Assembly: GCF_018691265.1 (NCBI RefSeq)
Contig: NW_024881301.1
Coordinates: 12,460,752 to 12,524,751 of the forward strand
Source: Tyto alba
Taxonomy: Eukaryota > Chordata > Aves > Strigiformes > Tytonidae
Reading direction: 5' to 3'
DNA: 64,000 nucleotides
Below are positions 55,501 to 64,000 of the stretch, piece after piece. The notes below the pieces were generated by a model. That model did no database searches, was not told the DNA's origin, and worked only from the letters and a program-made list of their open reading frames with translations. Every line of letters begins with the position of its first letter. The first letter of the stretch is position 1. A program made the position numbers and the translations under genes.

Positions 55501-56681
55501 TTTCCTACAGTTCAGCTGTTCTTAGATGTCTCTCTCTTACACTTATCTACCAACTTCTTTTTTTTTTTTCTTCCTGTAATAGACTCTTAATAGCTTTGAG
55601 ATCTAGATCATACTAGTCATTTCTAAATAAAATTGGAAGAGGCAAAGTCTTGGAGAAGGAGGAGATCGCTGAGAGAAAATCTACATCAGTGCCTTAGTTC
55701 GAATCAGGAATATACCTTTAGAGTGACAATCCTTATCTCTTCTCACTGTAGTTTGCTCTATGCAGTGGCATCAGAGCTTGATTCCTCCTGTTCCAGCCCA
55801 AGAGATGTGTTCAGGAATGTGCTCCAACCTTTAATGTGTGTTTGGTACATGGGACTGCACTAGAACTAGTCCAGAGCAGAACTGCTGAATGTGACTAGTG
55901 TAAATCTGAATTTTTGTTACCAGCTGTTCCACTGTACAGATCCATTCTTGATAATTCTGTGCTTCTTGCTAATGTAAATGTAGCCTTAGCTGTCATTTTC
56001 GTAAGTTTAATTTTAGCAAAACATTCTGAAGCACTACTGTCAAATATTTATAGCAGAAATTTTGTACAGTTGATTCACTGTTTCCCAGTCTGGAGTAAAT
56101 CCCTGTTGGAAGAGAGGGATATTTTTCTTAATTTTTTTTTTCCTCTGCAGATGAAATAAGGTATAGGAAATATAGAAGAACAGAGGTAGTTTAGGATATT
56201 GCCTTATACTAAATCCCTTGCTTTTTAAATGCAAATGCATTACAGAGTTCAAGGTTAAATACAGTATCTTGGAAATTAACCCATGTACTAATACTCTCAT
56301 AGAAGTTCGGTCTTGTGTCCTAGTGCTTTGCTGTAATAGCAGTCAGCTAACCTTTAAGATCAACTGTAAAACAGGGCTACCAGAGAAATACTTCCTTAAG
56401 CATTGTGTAACTTTTTGCTGTGTGTGTTATGGGAAAGACATGCAGGAGTAAGAAGGTAAGCATGCATTGTAAATCAGAAAGGAAACAAGTAGTTCTCTGA
56501 TGCTTATTTTCTTATAGATTTGTGTCTTACAGTTGATTGGTAACGTGCAGGTCTCAACTGAAACTTCCTCTGTGACTAGCGGAAAAGAAGTGGTTTATAA
56601 AGACCATCTCATGGAGTATTCTTACATGCAATATGGCATGGAGCTCATACTGAAATTTTCCCTTGGGGAAAACAGTGAGAG

Positions 56682-56719
56682 ATTATTATTATTGTTGTCA
56701 GTATTATTATTATTATTAT
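56682..56719. repeat. ATT trinucleotide repeat
   Basis: Two blocks of ATT units separated by GTTGTCAG. It encodes Leu-Leu runs in a spurious ORF. Confidence 0.85.
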
Positions 56720-58958
56720 CCACCAGCCACCTATTTGCATTAAGTCTGAGTGCTTAATGTATTTAAAAACTTTTCTCTGCTGTCAAATTTAAAGAAAATC
56801 CATCTACAGGCTTAAAAGTCATTGGTGACTCATACATATACGTGTAACACAAACACGTGGGCCTCAGTTTCTCAGGAGACTTGGCTGTAAGCAAAAACTC
56901 GTAAAGGGTTTGAACGACAGTGGCAGTAGTGCTGTTGGAATATGGCATGAATTCTTTCTACATAGGTGAAGGTGTGCCCTTTCATTAGTGCTAGATGTTA
57001 CCTTATACAAAATAATACAGTAACTTGTAGGCATTAGAGATCTATTGTATGCCTAATTTTCTGTAGCTAGTTATATCTGAAATTCTGGTAGAAACTCTGG
57101 TGGGGAGTTTTTGTTTGGTTTTGGGGGTGGGCTTTTTATGAAATAATCTTAGCTTTTTCTATCACTGCCTGTAGATCTGTAAAAATGCTTACCTTCCTTA
57201 CTTTAAGGAGAAAATAGAATTTTTTAGTTCCTTTAGGTGAAAAATGATTGAGAGAAAAGTTTAACAGTACTTCAAATAATAGGACATTGATAACTGATAA
57301 TAAATGTGCAAGAAAGATGTCCAAATATAAAATCAGAATATCTAATTTTGTTAAATGCAGAGAAGTTTCTTTAGTAGGAAGCAGATTCTGTGTTTTATTG
57401 AAAAACATGAAATAGATCAGTTCCTTAGAGAAAAAGCACAGCTGTGCCTGTTTGTCAGATGAAAAGTGATGTCACTGCTTGTTGTGACAGAGGAAAATAA
57501 TTTGAATGTAAAGAGTTTAACTTTTAATTTAGGGTTCTGGTGATTTGAAATATGCCATCAAGACTGCCTAATAAAACAGTAATTGCATTAAGAAACAGCC
57601 CTGAAGGAAACTCAAAGCAGACAGATCTAGGTTTCCCTGGAAGAACCTGCTAATGTTCTCTATTTTCACTTTGAATGCAAATGTTTGTTGACTGTGTTCA
57701 GAACATGAGCTGAAATGGTACTGAACTGCAGGCAAAAGGAAGTAAGGTTAAAATGTTAGTAAAATCACTTCTTCAGGTCAGAATTTTATTGTAAGGTAGA
57801 CTACGTGATCATGGATTTAATAGTTTGCTTACATTTCTGGACCATGGTGTTATGAAATTAAAAAATCTACCCTTTATGAAAAGTATTTTTTTCCTCAAAT
57901 ATTTGAAGCATTTATGTCTGTTTGGAAAGTATTTCACACAGAGATTGTGAAATGGCAACCTGGTACATAAAATACTTAATGGAAATACTGCTGTGTGTCA
58001 GTGTGATAGTTGGGATGGTTGTGCTTTAATAATCTAGTATGTGATATTCATCAAGTGAACTTTCAAAGCATTTTTCTCTTCAAAACATAATTGTCTTGGG
58101 GTCAAGAATTGAATGAATTCACATTTAATTGTGATCATGTGGTGAAGAAAATTGGAACATCCTATGATTACTGTTTTCATTTACTTATATTTGTGTATTA
58201 TTTGTACTAACTGCATTATTTAAAAATACCTTTAATTTCAGTTTATTTTGAAAATGTTTTCATCATCCTCTTGTCCCTGTATGATACCTGTAGCTTGAAT
58301 TTTTTTTTTTGGTCTACCATTTTAAAAAATAAACTATTTCTGTTCATTAACCCTTGAAAGGACATGGAGGGAGGCTGGGCTTTTTGTGAAGAAGGAACTC
58401 TTGTTCAGTTGGTGTGGTTTAGGCCCTGCTGGTGAGGCAAATAAGAGGAATGGAGCCAAGCCTAAACTAATAAATGTTACCAGGGTCATGCAGGTGGTCT
58501 CCTTACTGTCAGCAGCAGAAGTGTATAGGGAATGGCATACCAAACCAGGAAAGGAAGAGAAGCAAAACAGGAATGGAGGTAGTTTCAGCAAGTCAAGTAG
58601 CAGGAAAAAAGGAAAGAAAACAGCAACATATGAAATAAGAAATATTTTTATTAAAATAATAAAGAACACTTTCACACATTGATCTGTTTTAAAGTAGTTG
58701 TAATCATGATGATATATACAGTGGGAATAGTTGCAAAAGAAACTTTTTGAGAGGCTGAGCAAAACCAGGTTTATGACTTGTCTTTTTTTAAAACCCATGA
58801 AAACAGATACTTGCTGCTAGGTAGTACTGTATGTATGGTGTAATCAGCACAGTAGTTGTTGACTGAAGATACTGACTCACTGCTTCTTTTAGGATTAAGA
58901 AATGTTTTTGAAAACTGCAGGAAAATCATTCCAGAGTACTCTCCATTGAACCAAAACC

Positions 58959-58978
58959 TTTTTTTTTTTTTTTTTTTT
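58959..58978. repeat. Poly-T run (20 T)
   Basis: Homopolymer in ANKRD12 intron 1. Confidence 0.85.
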
Positions 58979-59740
58979 AATCTTCCTGCAACTGTTATGG
59001 AAAGCAAATGAAAAGGCAAATAACTGTGTGCTTTTTCCATTAAAAATGAAAAATTACTCTCCATAAATCCTATTGACACTGCATAAATGAAGGGAATACA
59101 CTAATGTTTCTTTTGTCTTGGATAAGAGTAGAAAAGTAGGGATTTCACAATGTTGTATCTTGTATCATAGTGGAGACAAGATTCAGGTTATTTTATGTGG
59201 GACAGTTTCTAATTAAGCTCTTCTCATTTTTGATAAGCTTGTAGTTAATGTAAAAAAATCCAAACAAACGCAACAACAAAATCAGAGGTGTGGGGGAAAG
59301 GGATGAAAAGAGCAGACCTTAGTGCAGCATTACTTAATATCCTGACTTTAGGACTGAGAATTTTGAACTTTCCGTCTCCTCTTGTTCTTCCCATTCTGTT
59401 CTGGAAGTATAAGAAAGATGTTATTTTGTTATATACAGTGGTATTAATCTTATCCAAGCATTCTGTAAAGGAATTTCCCATAGTTTAGGTATTGTGGGGG
59501 GTGGAGTGTAGAAATTTGTTTGAATATCAAAGTTTTGGGTGTCAGCTTCAGTGTGCAAAACAGTTTTCTCAAAGCCATCTACCAAACAGAAATTACCAGT
59601 CTTAATGGCCCTGGTCCTATAACAGCAACAAATTTGCTATGTGGTAATCCCAAAATCTTAATTGTTAAGCAATAATAGAAATGTCTCACCTGAAATGATG
59701 TCTAGCCGAGACATAAAATTACTACAAGATTCAGCAAGAC

Positions 59741-60354
59741 TGTTGTGATTTAGGCCCAACTGGCAACTAAGCCCAACACAGCTGTTTGCTCACTCTCCCC
59801 CTGCATTGTGATGGTGGAGAGAATCAGAAGGGTAAAAGAAAGAAAACTTGTGGGTTGAGGCAGTTGAAAGGAAAAACCATGCATGCAAGCAAAGCAAAAC
59901 AAGGAATTAATTCACCACATTGCATCAGCAGGCAGAGGCTCAGCCATCTCCAGGACAGCCAGGCTCCATCAAGTGTAATGGTTGCTTGGGAAAACAAATG
60001 CCATCACACTGAACGTCCCCCCTGCTTCCTTATTCCCCCAGCTTTATATGCTGGGCATGACACCACATGGTCTGGGATATCCCTTTGGTCAGTTGGGATC
60101 AGCTGTCCCAGCTGTGTCCCCTCCCAACCTCTCGTGCACCCCCAGCCTCCTCACCGGCGGGCTGGGGTAAGGAGCAGAAAAGGCCTTGGCTCTGTGTAAG
60201 CGCTGCTCAGCAATAACTAAAGCATCCCAGCATTATCAACACTGTTTTCAGCACAAATCCATGACTTAGCTCCATACTAGCTACTATGAAGCCCCATACT
60301 AGCCCCTTTCTTACCATGAAGAAAATTAACTCTATCCCAGCCAAAATCAGCACA
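59741..60354 (-). mobile_element. Avian endogenous-retrovirus solo LTR
   Basis: A 614-bp block that I recognise as a common avian ERV LTR type, antisense to ANKRD12. On the minus strand it starts TGTGCTGATTTTGGCTGG and ends ATCACAACA. It keeps a TATA element (CATATAAAGC on the minus strand, 60041-60050). The site where this LTR family usually carries its poly(A) signal reads TTCAAC, so that signal looks lost. No internal retroviral genes flank it on either side, so it is a solo LTR left by recombination. I could not see a clear target-site duplication (flanks AAGAC and ACTGT). The subfamily name cannot be given without a repeat library. Confidence 0.85.
60041..60050 (-). promoter_or_regulatory. 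TATA element of the solo LTR
   Basis: CATATAAAGC on the minus strand, at the expected U3 position. It would direct transcription leftwards, away from the ANKRD12 coding exon. Activity is not known. Confidence 0.5.
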
Positions 60355-61194
60355 ACTGTGATCACATAAATCTTTGCAACACAATGCATCAATTAAAAAA
60401 GACGCATAAAAATTCACCAGTTTTAAAGTGATGTCAAATGCAGTTTTACTTTTCACGTAACCTTTCCTCTTGGGCACCCTTACAAGAAGAGTGGCTCTTC
60501 ATTATGGGAAGAGGCATGTCAGACCCCTTCCATTATGTGAATCTGTAATGACACTTGGTGTACCCTGGAGATGAAACGCCACAGAGCTCTTAGAGCTTTA
60601 TGTACATATATGTAGTGATGGCTTATATAATTAATTTGCTAGATAGTGGAAATTAAAGTTTTTAGTTTCAGGTCTAAGCTTTAGAAGATTTTTCTTCTAA
60701 CATGTATTTCTTGTTCCAGCAGAAAAGATAGCAAATCACCTAGATTTGACTTTCTTTCCATAATATTTTGGGTAGACAATATTTCAGTTTCCCAGGCTAG
60801 AAAGCTTAATTTCTCTTCACAGTGTTGCTAGAAATGATCTTGTGCATCTTCCCAGTCTTATTGCCTATAAAATGAAGTGAGATACTGAACCAACGAGGCA
60901 TCAAAAACCCAAAGTGTTAAATCTGCCAAAGAGGTAATTTAGAGGGATGAGGCAGTTCGGCTACTGACTTGGTGTTTTTCTTATGACACTTTCCTCAGTA
61001 GTTGCCATGTTAGAGTTTTCACCCCAAGGTTTCAGCTGCAGATGAATGGGATGCTTGAAGTCAGATGTCATTGTTAGTCATCTTTTTTTGGGGTACTATT
61101 TAGCTCTGCTACCATCTGCAGTAACAACATTTGTCCTGAAATGACACTGCAGTGTGTATATTTATATAATGTTGTTTGTCTGTTTGTTTTTCAG

Positions 61195-61245
61195 ACACAC
61201 GATGAACGCACTGATACAAGATACAGCTAGCTAAACAGCTATAAA
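61195..61245 (+). other. ANKRD12: ANKRD12 exon 2, 5' UTR part
   Basis: Fifty-one bases from the acceptor GTTTTTCAG to the start codon. It contains a complete 10-codon upstream ORF. Confidence 0.8.
61202..61234 (+). promoter_or_regulatory. Upstream ORF before ANKRD12 start
   Basis: ATG to TAA encoding MNALIQDTAS. The uATG has A at -3 and A at +4, an adequate context. The stop ends 11 bp before the ANKRD12 ATG, too close for efficient reinitiation by usual expectations, so it could lower translation of the main ORF. It lies wholly inside exon 2 and so would be in every transcript using this acceptor. Confidence 0.6.
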
Positions 61246-61332
61246 ATGCCCAAATTTGGGTCTACTAAAACAGTTCAAGTTGAAAACACTGATAGTGATA
61301 GCACCATGGTGGAAAAACCAACTGCAAGAAAG
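61246..61332 (+). CDS. ANKRD12: ANKRD12 first coding exon (partial gene)
   Basis: Twenty-nine codons, MPKFGSTKTVQVENTDSDS then TMVEKPTARK, ending in phase 0 with donor GTAACA. They align with the N-terminus of human ANKRD12 (MPKSGFTKPIQSENSDSDS then NMVEKPYGRK). ANKRD12 is a large nuclear ankyrin-repeat protein, described as a co-regulator that binds p160 coactivators and links to histone deacetylases. The ankyrin repeats and the long charged region are in later exons, beyond this window. The ATG has A at -3. The gene lies in tandem downstream of NDUFV2, as in human. The exact upstream UTR structure is less sure than the coding assignment. Confidence 0.9.
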
Positions 61333-64000
61333 GTAACAAAATTACATTCATGTCCATTTAATTTCAGTGAAATGAAGAGAGTGTGTTCTATCATGATTTT
61401 TGTTGCTGTAATTGGAAGAAATAAATATGAATCTGTATTCAGATATCCTGAATGCAGAAAAAAAAATATATTTTTACATGGCTTTAACTGTAAATTAAGG
61501 TAGGGAACAGAAATTGCCTTTTATTGTAACTTGCAACTTAATTCAAAAGGAAGCTGGATGCATTGGGTTTATTTGATGTAGGTTATTGCATAGTTTCCAT
61601 ATCTTACATCATATGAATACACTCACAAGAACAATGATTAATATTTTATTTAATTTTACAGTGTCTTGCTCTCTGTAACACACATATGAAACGTTTCTGG
61701 AGGCTGTGACAGAGCACAGACCAGTGAACAAACACAAGTATCCTACATTGCTTTATAACACAGGGACTTGTTCCCTCTGTTAGGAGGACTTGAAAGCCGA
61801 TTGCTGCAGAAGGGTTAAGAGTAACTCCTGTGCAAGGGAGTCCACTTTAAAAATTGTGCAATCCATTTTTGTGTGTTGGAGAATAAAGGAATATGGAAGC
61901 TCCAGTAATACTGAAGGGTGGTATGTTGTTTATAAATGTGAAGTATCCCATAATTTTCAAATTTATGGAGCCAAGTTGAAAATAACCCAGTTCTCAGTTT
62001 TGTCTGCCTAGTACACTTATACAACAAATTTATCTGTAGTACTAATGAAGAACAGAAAATAGAATAATATTCTGCATTGTGAATGATGAGTTGTATATTG
62101 CCCTAAGGAGAAAGAATCCATTTATCTCTCAAATGATGTTTAAAACTGTCTTCTCTGGAAAAGGAGATTGTGTGTGTGGTGATATTTACTGTTACTATTT
62201 TGCTGAAGTCTATATTCTCTGTGAGACCACTTAATGAATGGATATAAGACAGGAAGAGATTAAAAAATAGGGAAAGATTAGAAGATCCGGCATCTACTTC
62301 AAACTGTCTTCCAAAAACATTCATAGAAAACTTCAGACTTTTTAGTCTCTTCTCAGTCTATGAGTCCCAGTAAAGTGAGGCAAAGGTAGTTGGTTCTGCT
62401 GGCTCTGATGAACTACTTAGATAAGAAAAGGAAGGTAACAGAGTGAAATGGGGAAAGGAAATTGATTTACTAGTAAAGGGATGAAAAACTGTTGGGTTTT
62501 CCCTTTATTGTTCTGGTCCTTGTTTGAGATATGGTCAAGTTAATTGAAGTGTCATTTGGTACTGGGAAAGAGGGGGGAGTGTCTGGGGCCTACAAGCATC
62601 AAGAATAGGAAGGCTATTGTGGTGAAATTTAGTGGTATTAAATACTGCCTTTTTATTTATACACTTATAAATAAGTTGCATTTTGTAAAGATTTTAGGTT
62701 ATTTAACCAAAAAAAAAAAAATGTCTGGCTTTGTAAACTCTCATTATGTTCACACTTCAGTATTTCTGAAAAAAAAAAACAAAACTTTTTGACACAGGAA
62801 AATATTGAAGACATAATCAACAGCTGCTCATTCTCGGAAAACTGATTTATGTCAATTTTTAAAAGCTTTTTTTTGTGTTTATAATTTCACAAAATCTTTA
62901 AAAAAATCTATCACAGGTTAAAATGAATTTTCATCTTTTGTTTGCTTTCATCAAAGCAAAAATACTGGGTTTGCTGGAATGTGTCAATTTTTAAGTTTTT
63001 CTTTTCCCTGTTTTTTTTTGCTAAAGGTATGGCTTTAAATGCTTGGAATGCATTTATTTGTAGGTTTGAGCATGTAGAAATAAATTATCACATTTTTATA
63101 GTGCAAATTACTTCCTTCCTAGTCTTTGAATTTTACGTACAAATTGCTCTGCATTCTGAGCTTTAAAAAAAAAAATCAAAATAAAGTTTCCTTGTGAGGC
63201 CCTTTTTCCTCCTCTACTCTCCATCTCTGACTCTGCCCTTACTTCCTCTCCCTGTTTCTTGCTGTGATTGTAGAAAAGTGATGCTTGTTTCCAGAGCGGC
63301 TGTTGAATCTGCAACCACTGCCAAAGCAATGGCCTCAGCAGTGACCCCTGTGCCCAGTTCAGTATTTGCTGCTTGTCTTGACACCTTTCTCTCCTGTAAT
63401 CTGCCTCTGATCCCCATAAACTGTTCCTTCTCTGCTAATAACAGTAGCAGTTACATCTGCTGAGCCATGTAATCCCCATACCCTGCAATCTCTGCAATTA
63501 GGTAATCTTCTGAAACAGAGATGTGTAGCTCTTTTGTGAGAACATTAAAGAAGAAGATATCAATCACTTTTTCCAGGGAACAGAAGAGTGAACATGGTGT
63601 TGTTTATTTAACACCAGGAAATACAGCAAATTTCTGTTTGCTTTAGAAAGGAGTAAATTAATATTTTATTTTTAATGGTCACAGAAAACCCTTTCATTGT
63701 CATATTGATTTGGGTAATGGTTTGTCCTTAGCTGGTTGCTCTAACAAGGAATTCTTTGTTGTTGAGACTAATCACCGGTACAGGAATTAGAGATACGACA
63801 AATGTCAGGTTCTGCCTTGCCTAGTATTTGAGATTAAGATGCCAGTGAAAGCAGGATTACTTAGAAAATTTAAGTCTAGGGGAAGATGGAAGTTTGACCA
63901 AGGACACAGATATGGAATCACAATGCTGGACTACATTGATACTAAAAAGTAAGCTGATAAACTGCTTGCACTGTTATGTTCAGCCTTGCTTGGTATCCAC
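61333..64000 (+). other. Start of ANKRD12 intron 2
   Basis: AT-rich sequence to the window edge. I looked for the next ANKRD12 exon (human continues SKDKIAS, then a Lys/Ser-rich stretch) and did not find it. A GC-richer patch at about 63190-63480 gives short ORFs on both strands that I do not recognise. Confidence 0.75.

Larger units (their letters stand above)
41962..61194 (+). other. ANKRD12 intron 1
   Basis: About 19.2 kb. The first 0.9 kb is CpG island with G runs, an AC microsatellite and a GTGCCN array. The rest is AT-rich, with a CR1 scrap at 47977-48080 and a solo LTR at 59741-60354. Short ORFs throughout look random. No alternative first exon could be supported. Acceptor GTTTTTCAG. 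Confidence 0.75.

Noticed and set aside
58334..58798. 154-codon minus-strand ORF, hydrophobic
   Set aside because: Phe/Leu-rich product of AT-rich DNA with no family similarity, overlapped by an open frame on the other strand.
59786..60199. 137-codon ORF within the solo LTR
   Set aside because: It lies in the antisense strand of a non-coding LTR and is a chance frame.
63194..63463. Ala/Ser-rich ORFs on both strands as the next ANKRD12 exon
   Set aside because: Neither frame resembles the expected Lys/Ser-rich continuation, and no convincing acceptor fits phase 0.

Overview
The window is avian nuclear DNA. Three things point to a bird: several CR1 non-LTR retrotransposon copies with the characteristic ATTCTATGATTCT-type 3' end, an avian-type endogenous-retrovirus solo LTR, and two small multi-exon vertebrate genes with short introns. 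Most of the sequence is AT-rich and non-coding. Three GC/CpG-rich islands stand out.

Layout. 1-18.7 kb: intergenic, with no recognisable gene and an orphan CpG island near 5.2-5.85 kb. 18.78-19.3 kb: CpG-island promoter of NDUFV2, with two NRF1-type sites and a YY1-like motif over the start codon. 19.04-35.74 kb: the complete NDUFV2 gene on the + strand, with eight coding exons, canonical GT-AG junctions and a 245-residue product (24 kDa, 2Fe-2S subunit of mitochondrial complex I). Its introns 2 and 5 each hold a CR1 copy in the same antisense direction. 35.8-40.6 kb: intergenic spacer. 40.65-42.87 kb: large CpG island holding the ANKRD12 promoter and its non-coding first exon, with G-runs, an AC repeat and a GTGCCN hexamer repeat just downstream. 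41.96-61.19 kb: ANKRD12 intron 1, with a CR1 scrap at 48 kb and a solo LTR at 59.7-60.4 kb. 61.195-61.332 kb: the first coding exon of ANKRD12 (29 codons), preceded by a 10-codon uORF. The rest of ANKRD12 lies beyond the right edge.

The head-to-tail order NDUFV2 then ANKRD12 is the order I know from human 18p11, so this is a conserved syntenic block. One gene supplies a respiratory-chain subunit. The other encodes a nuclear ankyrin-repeat co-regulator. They look independently transcribed from separate CpG-island promoters, though both islands carry an NRF1 consensus.

I see no CRISPR array, operon, phage, tRNA or rRNA gene, and no clearly novel system. The most interesting signals are a 257-bp, nearly identical patch shared by the two otherwise diverged CR1 copies (possible gene conversion, and direct repeats flanking exons 3-5), a phase-compatible cryptic exon in NDUFV2 intron 5, the ANKRD12 uORF, and the orphan CpG island.
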